Assembly (NCBI GenBank): GCA_019429325.1 | Contig: JAHYJA010000018.1 | Location: forward strand, 1-33,322 | Length of the DNA: 33,322 nt | Reading direction: 5' to 3' | From: Bacteroidales bacterium | Lineage (GTDB): Bacteria; Bacteroidota; Bacteroidia; Bacteroidales; VadinHA17 | Program-made: the position numbers and the translations under genes | The notes under the pieces: generated by a model | Told to the model about the DNA's origin: nothing | What the model saw: the letters and a program-made list of their open reading frames with translations, nothing else | The model's database searches: none | In this document: positions 8,179 through 15,634 of the stretch, piece after piece | Layout of the letters: each line of letters begins with the position of its first letter | Position numbering within the stretch: the stretch's first letter is position 1

Positions 8179-9591
8179 ATGCCCGGCGGAGATATCGTCC
8201 TTGTGTTCGATTGTGGTGCCACAAACGTACGGGTCATAGCGGTCAGCTCAAAAGGCAGTATAGTTGCATCCGGATCATACCCCAACAATACCCGGCCGGA
8301 CCCTTATTACCCCTCTTTCCGGATCTGGGATGTGAACGAGATATGGGAGAAAATGTGTCTTGCCTCCCGTAAGGTTATAAACAGGATCAACCGGAATGAT
8401 ATCGCTGGCGTAACCGTGACAACATTCGGAGTGGACGGCACCCTGGTTGACAGTTCGGGAGAAATGCTTTATCCGGTTATCTCATGGCAATGTGAGAGAA
8501 CTATCCCCATTATGGCGAACATCGGAAAGTATATCCCGCTTGCGGATCTCTACAGGGAAAGCGGTGTGTTGCCTTTTACATTCAATACCATAAACAAGCT
8601 TATCTGGTTCGCTGAACAAAAACCGGAACTGACACAAAAAGCTCAAAGGTTCCTCTTCATGCCCTCTCTTTTCGCACACAGGCTTACAGGAGAAATGGTG
8701 AATGATATCACTATGGCAGGCACCTCCATGCTGACGGACCAGTCGGCCAGGCAGTTCTCTGCCAACATATGCCGGAGGACCGGTTTCCCGGTTGAAAAAC
8801 TCGGTATCGCAGTTGAGCCCGGAACCATTACCGGGACGATTACCAGGGGAGCCTCGGAAGAGACCGGGATCCCACAGGGAACCCCCGTCGTTGCAACTGG
8901 ACATGATACACAGTTTGCGGTTTTCGGATCAGGAGCTAAAAAAAACCAGCCGGTGCTCAGCTCGGGCACCTGGGAGATCCTTATGGTAAGATCGGAAAAA
9001 TTCAGGTCGGATGAAGAACAGCTTAAAATGGGTATAACAACCGAGCTCGATTCCAGACCGGGACTTTTTAATATCGGCAACCAGTGGATAGCTTCCGGTG
9101 TGCTTGAGTGGGCACGCAGAAATTTCTATCACGATGTGAAGGACGACGTCTATGAGGTGATGATCTCCGAGGCCGAAGCTGTCCCTCCGGGCTGTAATGG
9201 TGTGAAAGTTACTCCGAAGTTTTATGAAGAGCTAAAGGGGAAGCCCGGAGGAGAGATTACCGGTCTTACCATGGAATCGACCAGGGGGGAGATTTATCGT
9301 GCCATGCTTGAAGCGCTTGCAGAAAGGCTTGCAGAAGGCAAGAGAGCACTTGAGACCGCCGGTGGCTTTAAGACCGAAAGCATCCTGTGTGTCGGGGGAG
9401 GTTCCAAAAACAGACTCTGGAACAAATTAAGGGCAGAACGCACAGGAGTTCCTGTCAGGATAATAGACCAGAAGGAGACCACTGTCCTTGGCGCCTCCCT
9501 TTTCGTCCAGGCAGCCTGCGGCAACGCCTCCTCCCCCGAAGAGGCCAGATCAGCAATTGAATACAACACTGAGATAATCGAACCCCTTTAA
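8179..9591 (+). CDS. fucK: L-fuculokinase, FGGY family
   Basis: 470 residues. It phosphorylates L-fuculose to L-fuculose-1-phosphate. The N-terminal DCGATNVRVIAV (11-22) is the phosphate-binding motif. VTTFGVDGTLVD (80-91), NDITMAGTS (175-183), ATGHDTQFA with catalytic Asp243, and LSSGTWEILMVRS follow E. coli FucK closely. The C-terminal GGGSKNRLWNKLRAE is the adenosine site. The strong resemblance to FucK, plus fucI upstream, favours fuculokinase over rhamnulokinase. The ATG at 8179 starts 3 nt after the DUF5362 stop. Fuculose-phosphate aldolase and a fucose permease are not in this window. Confidence 0.95.
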   Translation: MPGGDIVLVFDCGATNVRVIAVSSKGSIVASGSYPNNTRPDPYYPSFRIWDVNEIWEKMCLASRKVINRINRNDIAGVTVTTFGVDGTLVDSSGEMLYPVISWQCERTIPIMANIGKYIPLADLYRESGVLPFTFNTINKLIWFAEQKPELTQKAQRFLFMPSLFAHRLTGEMVNDITMAGTSMLTDQSARQFSANICRRTGFPVEKLGIAVEPGTITGTITRGASEETGIPQGTPVVATGHDTQFAVFGSGAKKNQPVLSSGTWEILMVRSEKFRSDEEQLKMGITTELDSRPGLFNIGNQWIASGVLEWARRNFYHDVKDDVYEVMISEAEAVPPGCNGVKVTPKFYEELKGKPGGEITGLTMESTRGEIYRAMLEALAERLAEGKRALETAGGFKTESILCVGGGSKNRLWNKLRAERTGVPVRIIDQKETTVLGASLFVQAACGNASSPEEARSAIEYNTEIIEPL

Positions 9592-9593
9592 AA

Positions 9594-9687
9594 GCGGAGG
9601 GCAAGGGGCAGGGAGCGGGGAGCGGGGGGCAGGGAGCAGGGAGCGGGGAGCAGGGAGCGGGGAGCGGGGGGCAGGGAGCAGGGAGCG
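9594..9687. repeat. 13-copy G-rich heptamer tandem repeat
   Basis: Starting 2 nt after the fucK stop, thirteen head-to-tail heptamers of the form GC(A/G)GGG(A/G) run without interruption (the first two, GCGGAGG and GCAAGGG, are degenerate) and are followed by GCG. The plus strand is nearly all purines with repeated runs of 3-6 Gs, able to form G-quadruplexes. The period keeps a single frame per strand, so antisense reading produces spurious Pro-Ala-Pro-Cys-rich peptides. The tract ends 38 nt before the next gene. Confidence 0.95.
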
Positions 9688-9725
9688 TAAAGATCAAAGG
9701 TTATATGTCCTGATAATAGTGTGTT

Positions 9726-10595
9726 ATGGAAATTGCATATCTGAACGGAAACTACCTGCCGGCCGACGAAATAAAAATAAGTCCGGACGACCGGGGATTC
9801 CTTTTTTCCGACGGTATTTATGAGGTCGTGAGGTGGTATGAAGGTTTCTTTTACGATATGGAGGGGCATACCCTCCGGCTCAAAAGAAGTCTGCAGGAGG
9901 TGCGCATCAACTGGACCGGATCAGACTCGTTCCCATCCATTGCACAGGAGCTCATTAAGCTGAATGAATTGCAGGGTGCTCCCGCACTTGTTTATCTTCA
10001 GGTCACCAGGGGCGCTGCAAGAAGGTCTCATGCATTTCCGCTTCCCTCCGTACCGCCGACTGTTTATGCCTTCGCCAGAGGATTCAATCCTCAGCGCGAA
10101 CTTGTCGCCGGCGGGATCGGTACGATCCTGCTTAAGGACCCCCGGTGGAACAGGTGCGACATTAAATCAGTGGCGCTTCTGCCCAATATTCTCAGTTTTC
10201 AGGAGGCCAGGGAGAAAGAGTGTTATGAATGCCTTTTTGTAAAGGACGGTTTTATAACGGAATGTGCACATTCGAATGCATTCTTTGTGGTTGAAGGTAC
10301 GCTATTCACACACCCCGAATCTGAAAAGATCCTGTCGGGGATAACCCGAAAAAATGTATTGCGTATAGCGCGCGAAGCAGGTATCAGGGTGAATGAGACA
10401 CCCTTCCCCGCGGAAAGGTTAAATGAGATCAGCGAAGCTTTTGTAACCAACACCTCTTTTGAGATCGCTCCGGTAATATCCATAAATAAAACACCTGTCG
10501 GGAACGGGAAACCAGGGCCGGTAACGGCAATGCTCAGGCAAAGGTTCGATGCTGAGATACTTGCTTTGAGGACTAATAACGCACCTGAAGCATAG
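9726..10595 (+). CDS. Class IV aminotransferase, D-amino-acid transaminase-like
   Basis: 289 residues, a typical length for PLP fold-type IV enzymes. The probable PLP Lys is Lys147 in RCDIKSVALLPNI, and Glu179 in ITECAHSNAFFV corresponds to the pyridine-nitrogen Glu. The segment YLQVTRGAARRSHAFP (90-105) carries the Arg/His pair (Arg100, His102) that binds the substrate carboxylate in D-amino-acid transaminases (Bacillus-type QVTRG.SPR.H). This makes D-alanine/D-glutamate production for peptidoglycan the best guess; branched-chain aminotransferase or aminodeoxychorismate lyase is less likely. It stands after the G-rich repeat and is not tightly coupled to fucK. Confidence 0.88.
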   Translation: MEIAYLNGNYLPADEIKISPDDRGFLFSDGIYEVVRWYEGFFYDMEGHTLRLKRSLQEVRINWTGSDSFPSIAQELIKLNELQGAPALVYLQVTRGAARRSHAFPLPSVPPTVYAFARGFNPQRELVAGGIGTILLKDPRWNRCDIKSVALLPNILSFQEAREKECYECLFVKDGFITECAHSNAFFVVEGTLFTHPESEKILSGITRKNVLRIAREAGIRVNETPFPAERLNEISEAFVTNTSFEIAPVISINKTPVGNGKPGPVTAMLRQRFDAEILALRTNNAPEA

Positions 10596-10612
10596 CCTGA
10601 TTAATTCATAAA

Positions 10613-10706
10613 CTTTGTGAACCTTAGTGTAATCCTTTGAGTTCCTTCGTGGTTAAGGTTTTTTTACCACTAAGTGTCACAAAGGCAAACACTAAGTAAC
10701 ACAAAG
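10613..10706. repeat. Imperfect long inverted repeat upstream of lysS
   Basis: Two 41-nt arms (10613-10653 and 10666-10706) are reverse complements at 30 of 41 positions, with a 12-nt T-rich centre. Each arm is built from short words such as CTTTGTG, CTTAGTG and ACACTAAG. It lies between the aminotransferase stop and the lysS promoter. Similar CTTTGTG/CTTAGTG-type intergenic hairpins are common in environmental Bacteroidota and related genomes; a mobile or REP-like origin is inferred. Confidence 0.75.
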
Positions 10707-10761
10707 GTAAACAATAGGTTAGTAATAAAAATGAATAGTAAAGGATAGACCTCTTTTTTCC

Positions 10762-10769
10762 TATATTTG
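10762..10769 (+). promoter_or_regulatory. Putative -7 element for lysS
   Basis: TATATTTG matches the Bacteroidota TAnnTTTG box, followed by C, and lies 17 nt before the lysS ATG. This gives a very short leader. No TTTG was seen at the expected -33 position. Confidence 0.6.
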
Positions 10770-10786
10770 CACAAATTTTAAACACT

Positions 10787-12331
10787 ATGAGCAATTCCGG
10801 ACTGAGTGAGCAGGAGCTGATAAGGAGGGATTCTCTCAATGAGCTGAGAAAACTTGGTATCGACCCCTACCCTGCCGCCGAATTCAAGACCAACGCTTTT
10901 GCACAGGATATCATCAATAATTACTCCGAAGGGGAGAATAATTATCAGGATGTCACTATTGCCGGACGCATCATGAGCCGGCGAATAATGGGCAACGCCT
11001 CGTTTGCAGTATTAATGGATTCTTCCGGAAGAATACAGATCTATCTTCGCAGGGATGATGTTTGTCCGGGCGAGGACAAGACAATGTACAACACTGTCTT
11101 CAAGCGTCTTCTGGATATCGGGGATATTATTGGCGTCAGGGGACATGTTTTCAGGACACAGACAGGTGAGATCACCGTTCATGTGAAAGAATTCACAATA
11201 CTCTGCAAATCGCTTCATCCCCTGCCTGTTGTGAAGGAGAAGGATGGTGTGATGTACGATGCGGTTACTGATCCGGAGATGCGTTACCGCCAGCGTTATG
11301 TGGATCTGATAGTGAATCCCCATGTACGTGATGTTTTCCGTAAAAGGACACAGCTTATCCAGTCGATGAGGGAGCTTTTCAATTCACGGGGATACCTTGA
11401 GGTGGAGACTCCGATCCTTCAGCCCATACCCGGAGGAGCCTCAGCCAGACCCTTTATTACGCACCATAACACTCTCGATATACCTCTTTACCTGAGGATA
11501 GCCAATGAACTATATCTTAAGCGACTGATAGTAGGGGGTTATGAGGGGGTGTACGAGTTTGCCAAAGACTTCCGTAACGAGGGCATGGACCGTAATCATA
11601 ATCCCGAATTCACCGTAATGGAGATCTATATCGCCTACAAGGATTACAACTGGATGATGTCGTTCACTGAAGAGATAGTTAAAAAGGCAGCGCTTGATCT
11701 TCACGGAAAAACTGAAATTATTTACGGTGAAAAAACTATCGATCTTAACCCCCCCTATAAAAGGATAAGCATGCTTGATGCGATAAAGGAGAATACGGGA
11801 ACAGACATAAGCGGCATGGATGAGAAAGAACTGAGACAGGAATGTGAAAGACTCGGAATTCCTCTCACTCCTGAAATGGGCAAAGGGAAGATCATTGATA
11901 CAATATTCGGCGAGAAATGTGAACACAATTATATCCAGCCTACTTTCATAATCGATTATCCAGTTGAAACCTCTCCTTTGACAAAGATGCATCGCAGCAA
12001 GCCAGGTGTGACGGAACGGTTCGAGCTGATGATCAATGGCAAAGAGATTGCCAATGCGTATTCGGAACTGAACGACCCCATAGACCAGATGGCCCGTTTT
12101 CAGGATCAGCTCAGGCTCTCCGAGAAAGGGGATGATGAAGCGATGTTCATCGACCATGATTTTGTGAAAGCCCTTGAGTATGGAATGCCTCCCACATCGG
12201 GCATGGGAATGGGTATCGACAGGCTCGCGATGCTTCTCACCAACCAGCCTTCGATACAGGATGTGCTTCTGTTCCCTCAGATGAAGCCTCTGGTTCAAAA
12301 GCCGAAAGAGGATAAAGAGCAGGAGGAATAA
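10787..12331 (+). CDS. lysS: Lysyl-tRNA synthetase, class II
   Basis: 514 residues. It charges tRNA-Lys in the cytoplasm. An N-terminal OB-fold anticodon-binding domain (about 55-160, ITIAGRIMSRRIMGNASFAVLMD-like region) precedes the class II catalytic core. Visible motifs are motif 1 around VETPILQPIPGGASARPF, motif 2 in the YEFAKDFRNEGMDRNHNPEF segment, and motif 3 GMGMGIDRLAMLLT near the end. The C-terminus ends shortly after the core with a charged KPKEDKEQEE tail. The start ATG is supported by the nearby -7 box. Single-gene transcription is likely. Confidence 0.97.
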   Translation: MSNSGLSEQELIRRDSLNELRKLGIDPYPAAEFKTNAFAQDIINNYSEGENNYQDVTIAGRIMSRRIMGNASFAVLMDSSGRIQIYLRRDDVCPGEDKTMYNTVFKRLLDIGDIIGVRGHVFRTQTGEITVHVKEFTILCKSLHPLPVVKEKDGVMYDAVTDPEMRYRQRYVDLIVNPHVRDVFRKRTQLIQSMRELFNSRGYLEVETPILQPIPGGASARPFITHHNTLDIPLYLRIANELYLKRLIVGGYEGVYEFAKDFRNEGMDRNHNPEFTVMEIYIAYKDYNWMMSFTEEIVKKAALDLHGKTEIIYGEKTIDLNPPYKRISMLDAIKENTGTDISGMDEKELRQECERLGIPLTPEMGKGKIIDTIFGEKCEHNYIQPTFIIDYPVETSPLTKMHRSKPGVTERFELMINGKEIANAYSELNDPIDQMARFQDQLRLSEKGDDEAMFIDHDFVKALEYGMPPTSGMGMGIDRLAMLLTNQPSIQDVLLFPQMKPLVQKPKEDKEQEE

Positions 12332-12410
12332 TCTGAGTTCCGTGGTGCGAATTTGAATTTTTATTTGTTTGCTATCTGCTTTTAGTTTATTTTTATCTCA
12401 AGTCTCTCAA

Positions 12411-12440
12411 ACGGTTCGACGGTGCGACGGTGCGACGGGG
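12411..12440. repeat. Short 8-bp direct repeat after lysS
   Basis: Four imperfect GACGGTGC/GACGGGGC-type units follow each other in the 142-nt gap between lysS and the DUF4956 gene. The rest of the gap is AT-rich with no gene seen. It may be a remnant of an intergenic repeat; function unknown. Confidence 0.6.
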
Positions 12441-12473
12441 CGAAATATTCACTAACCCTAAAATCTGCTGGAA

Positions 12474-13091
12474 ATGATTGAAAACTTTACCGGTTACAAC
12501 AGCCTCTCTGTATGGGGCATCATGATGCGGTTCGGCGTAAACCTGTTCTTTCTTTTTATCCTGATCAGGTTTGTCTACTTCAAATACTCAAAAAAGGAGA
12601 AATTCCTCTTCACTTTCTTCCTCATCGGAATAACCGTATTCTTTATCTGCGCGATGCTGAGGAAAGTAGAGATCAATGTAGGGATCGGGCTGGGTCTGTT
12701 TGCCATTTTTGGCATACTGAGGTTCCGGACCCGGAATTTCAGCACGAAGGACATGGCTTATATATTCGCCACTATAGGCCTGTCTGTTATCAATTCTTTG
12801 AGTATGATCGATTTCCCCTTTTACGGGTTCATGCTGATCAATGTTATCATAGTTCTTTCGGCCTTTACCCTGGAAGAGTTCCTTCGGAAAAACTCATTCA
12901 ACAGCCACTGCATTGTCTATAACGATATTGACCTGCTTAAACCAGGCAGCAGAAACAAGCTCCTGAAGGACCTTTCAAACAAGACCGGCCTCAACATACT
13001 TAAGATCAGAGTAATTAAGATCGACTACAAAAGGGAGATCGCTGATCTCGAGGTATATTTTAAGGAAGATAAAACCTTAACTTCTGCCTGA
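12474..13091 (+). CDS. DUF4956 integral membrane protein
   Basis: 205 residues. About four or five hydrophobic helices lie in the first two thirds (about 13-35, 43-62, 67-85, 92-110, 115-135), then a soluble alpha/beta C-terminal domain (about 145-205, CIVYNDIDLLKP...KIRVIKIDYKREIADLEVYF). The segment GLFAIFGILRFRTRNFSTKDMAYIFATIGLSVINSLS between helices is the characteristic DUF4956 core. Family members often sit beside VTC-type polyphosphate polymerase or CotH genes, neither of which is present here. Its function is unknown; it is probably a single-gene unit. Confidence 0.85.
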   Translation: MIENFTGYNSLSVWGIMMRFGVNLFFLFILIRFVYFKYSKKEKFLFTFFLIGITVFFICAMLRKVEINVGIGLGLFAIFGILRFRTRNFSTKDMAYIFATIGLSVINSLSMIDFPFYGFMLINVIIVLSAFTLEEFLRKNSFNSHCIVYNDIDLLKPGSRNKLLKDLSNKTGLNILKIRVIKIDYKREIADLEVYFKEDKTLTSA

Positions 13092-13138
13092 CCGGAAATC
13101 AATCCTCTCCCTTTGCCGGAACCGGACATCATTAAAAA

Positions 13139-13146
13139 TATATTTG
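13139..13146 (+). promoter_or_regulatory. Putative promoter of the TolB/TPR gene
   Basis: TATATTTG matches the Bacteroidota -7 box, 56 nt before the ATG at 13203. A TTTG at 13112-13115 could serve as the -33 element, although the 23-nt spacing is slightly longer than the usual 19-21. Confidence 0.55.
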
Positions 13147-13202
13147 TGTTTAACAAAGTGTTGGCATAACTTTATAGGTTAATATTACATACACCCGGGA
13201 AT

Positions 13203-15251
13203 ATGGCCGGAAGTTCCAATAGATTCTCCAGATTCTGGCAGGAGCTTAGGAGGCGCAAGACTGACAGGGTGATCGTTTTTTATGCTGCCACCGCTTTTGG
13301 CATACTCGAGCTTGTCGATATCGTTGCACCAGCCCTGTCGCTTCCCGACTGGACAATGACGTTCGTATTGATCCTGCTCTTGACGGGGTTTCCCGTATTC
13401 GTGGTTTTCTCATGGGTCTTTAACATTACACCTGCAGGCATTGAAAAAACGAAGTCGCGGGGCGAGAGGAAGAAGCCTCATGACGAAAAAGAGCTGAAAA
13501 GATGGAAAAGCTCTACCCTGGCAGGTCTTCTTATAATTCTGGGGCTTGTGGTCTTCAGTATTGCCAGGAACAATCTCAGTGCTACTGAAATAAGAAGAAT
13601 GGAAAAAACAATTGCCGTAATCCCCTTTGACAACTATTGCATTGATGATGAGTTCGAATTCCTGGGGGATGCGATCCCTAATGCCATTATCACGCACCTG
13701 GCCATCAGCAATGAATTTGAAGTTGTCTCTTTCACTGCCGTTTCAAAATACAAAGGAGCAGATAAACCGTCGATCCGGCAGATCGGAAAGGATCATAATG
13801 TGAACTTCGTTGTTGAAGGCTCGATTGAGATAATCAATGAAAAAGTCAGTATAAATGTCCAGCTGATAAATGCCAGAACTGACTACCATATCTGGGCAAA
13901 TGAGTTCGAGGGTGAGAAGAAGGAGCTACAGGCAATCAGGGCTGAAATAAACCTCAGAATTGCTGAAGAATTGAAAATTGCCCTTTCTCCGGAGGAAATC
14001 GAACAGATCGAAAGATCTCCGACCAGTAGTACTGAAGCCTGGCTGACTTACATTTCAGGAAATGTGGTTTCGGAAAATGTTTACTATTACCTTATTCTTG
14101 GAAACAGGTACGCCGATTCCATAAGTTTTGAAAATGCAATTAAAATGTACGGCAGGGCTATTGAATATGATCCCCTGTTCTCTCTGGCGTATGCAAAAAG
14201 AGCTATTACGTACGCATGGGGCTACTATACCCGCACACTGGATGAGAGCAGTATCGAAAAATGCAAAGCTGATATCGATAAAGCCTTAATTATTGACCCG
14301 GATCTCACAGAAGCCCTGATAGCTCTCGGGTTTTATCATTATTACTGCATACAGGATTACCAGGAAGCTCTTAAACACTTCACAAAAGCTTCTGAGCAAA
14401 GCCCCGAAAACTGGGAACCGCTTTTCTATATGGCAATGGTGCTCAGGAGAAACGGCGACTGGCAGACTTCACAGTCGCTGCTAACAAAAGTTATGAGGCA
14501 CAAACCTCAGAATGCCCTCATACTGACTAACATCGGCTTATCTTATGATTATCTCAGAGTTTACGATTCTGCATTGATGTATCATGAAAAGGCTATTAAA
14601 CTAATGCCGGCATGGTCAGCTCCCTGGGAAAACAAGATCAGTGCACTTCTGCTCCGGGATGGTTCAACGGAGAAAGCCCGGGAAACACGGGACACAGCAA
14701 TTCTTAAAACTGGCAACACTTTCAGCATGGCCGATATATATTTTGACATTTATGACGGGAAGTACGACGAAGCCCTTCGCAAAGCTGAACAGCTGAGCCA
14801 GTCAGATTTTAACGACCAGGGTGAAAAGTTCCTTCTCCATGCTTCAATTTCCAGCTTACTCGGCGAGCCTGGCATTGCAGAAAGATACTATAAATCGGCA
14901 CTTGGCTTTTACAAGAAGCAGCTTGAAAATGATCCTGATAATGCAGTAACCTATGCTAATCTGGGACTTTCCTATGCCGGACTGAAAAACAAAATATACG
15001 CTATTGAGGCAGGAGAAATAGCTGTAAACCTTATTACCTCAGATATGATGGCAAAGAATGACATGCTGATCATCCTCGCTCAGATCTGTGTTATAGTCGG
15101 GGAATTTGAAAAAGCCACCGGGCACATCGAATACCTTCTTGAGAATCCATTCCTCCTTTCAGTTAATTACCTGAAGCTCGATCCCGTATGGAAGTCCCTG
15201 CTCGACTATCCCGAATTCAAAAAGATACTCCTTAAATATTCTTCAAGTTAA
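13203..15251 (+). CDS. Membrane-anchored TolB-like/TPR repeat protein
   Basis: 682 residues. A short basic cytosolic N-terminus (FWQELRRRKTDRVIVFYAA) leads into three hydrophobic segments at about 22-44, 50-73 and 104-121. Residues 135-260 resemble the TolB N-terminal-like fold found in many signalling proteins and adenylate cyclases (KTIAVIPFDN..., EFLGDAIPNAIITHLA, FVVEGSIEIINEKVSINVQLINARTDYHIWANEF). From about 300 to 665 there are many TPR-like helical pairs (AIKMYGRAIEYDPLFSLAYAKRA, EALKHFTKASEQSPENWEPLFYMA, VTYANLGLSYAGL). No cyclase, kinase or DNA-binding domain is visible. A scaffolding or sensing role is plausible but unproven. It lies 52 nt upstream of the 75-residue protein gene and may be co-transcribed with it. 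Confidence 0.85.
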   Translation: MAGSSNRFSRFWQELRRRKTDRVIVFYAATAFGILELVDIVAPALSLPDWTMTFVLILLLTGFPVFVVFSWVFNITPAGIEKTKSRGERKKPHDEKELKRWKSSTLAGLLIILGLVVFSIARNNLSATEIRRMEKTIAVIPFDNYCIDDEFEFLGDAIPNAIITHLAISNEFEVVSFTAVSKYKGADKPSIRQIGKDHNVNFVVEGSIEIINEKVSINVQLINARTDYHIWANEFEGEKKELQAIRAEINLRIAEELKIALSPEEIEQIERSPTSSTEAWLTYISGNVVSENVYYYLILGNRYADSISFENAIKMYGRAIEYDPLFSLAYAKRAITYAWGYYTRTLDESSIEKCKADIDKALIIDPDLTEALIALGFYHYYCIQDYQEALKHFTKASEQSPENWEPLFYMAMVLRRNGDWQTSQSLLTKVMRHKPQNALILTNIGLSYDYLRVYDSALMYHEKAIKLMPAWSAPWENKISALLLRDGSTEKARETRDTAILKTGNTFSMADIYFDIYDGKYDEALRKAEQLSQSDFNDQGEKFLLHASISSLLGEPGIAERYYKSALGFYKKQLENDPDNAVTYANLGLSYAGLKNKIYAIEAGEIAVNLITSDMMAKNDMLIILAQICVIVGEFEKATGHIEYLLENPFLLSVNYLKLDPVWKSLLDYPEFKKILLKYSSS

Positions 15252-15303
15252 TCTCACATAAACAGACAGGCTGAGTCTAATTATCAAACAAAAATTTAAT
15301 AAA

Positions 15304-15531
15304 ATGACAACACCTGATGACAAATATCTGGAAATTGGCAGGATTTTGCCACCTGCCTTTAAAATGGACCCGTCACTACTAAAATTCAATCTCTCTTACC
15401 TTTATGCTTTGGATCCGGCAGTCTTTAAAAGGGCTGTGCAGGAGCATATTGAGTACCTCAGAAAATGTGCAGACGCAGAAGCTGAGATGTACAGTAGAAT
15501 TCTGGAAAGTATTAAAGAACATTTGAAATAA
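15304..15531 (+). CDS. 75-residue helical protein of unknown function, preceding radical SAM gene
   Basis: I do not recognise this protein. It begins MTTPDDKYLEIGRILPPAFKM and has a central hydrophobic part (LLKFNLSYLYALDPAVF). The C-terminal half is one likely amphipathic helix (FKRAVQEHIEYLRKCADAEA, then EMYSRILESIKEHLK). A single Cys is in RKCADAE. There is no signal peptide and no Gly-Gly leader cleavage site. The ATG follows an A-rich region (AAAAATTTAATAAA) and has no overlapping gene on either strand with recognisable content. It lies 52 nt after the TolB/TPR gene and 103 nt before the radical SAM gene. It could be a modification substrate, a recognition partner of the radical SAM enzyme, or unrelated. 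Confidence 0.6.
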   Translation: MTTPDDKYLEIGRILPPAFKMDPSLLKFNLSYLYALDPAVFKRAVQEHIEYLRKCADAEAEMYSRILESIKEHLK

Positions 15532-15634
15532 AAAGCTCCCGGGAAAAGAAAACTATCCTGATTTTTTCTACATGATATTAACAGGATGCAATATTTACAC
15601 GGCATTTTAACCTGTCTGTTTTTATAAAATATCA

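Noticed and set aside
9455-9869. Minus-strand open frames rich in Pro-Ala-Pro-Cys-Ser
   Set aside because: They are produced by reading the 7-bp G-rich repeat backwards, in more than one frame.
11510-12298. 262-codon minus-strand open frame inside lysS
   Set aside because: It is antisense to lysS across conserved catalytic motifs and has no recognisable domain.
15304-15531. Calling the 75-residue protein a RiPP precursor
   Set aside because: No leader cleavage site, no core repeats and only one Cys; context with a radical SAM gene alone is not enough.
15555-15587. Weak ATCCTG/CAGGAT inverted repeat between the small gene and the radical SAM gene
   Set aside because: Six-bp arms with a 21-nt loop are within chance expectation and the T-run lies inside the loop, so it is not called a terminator.
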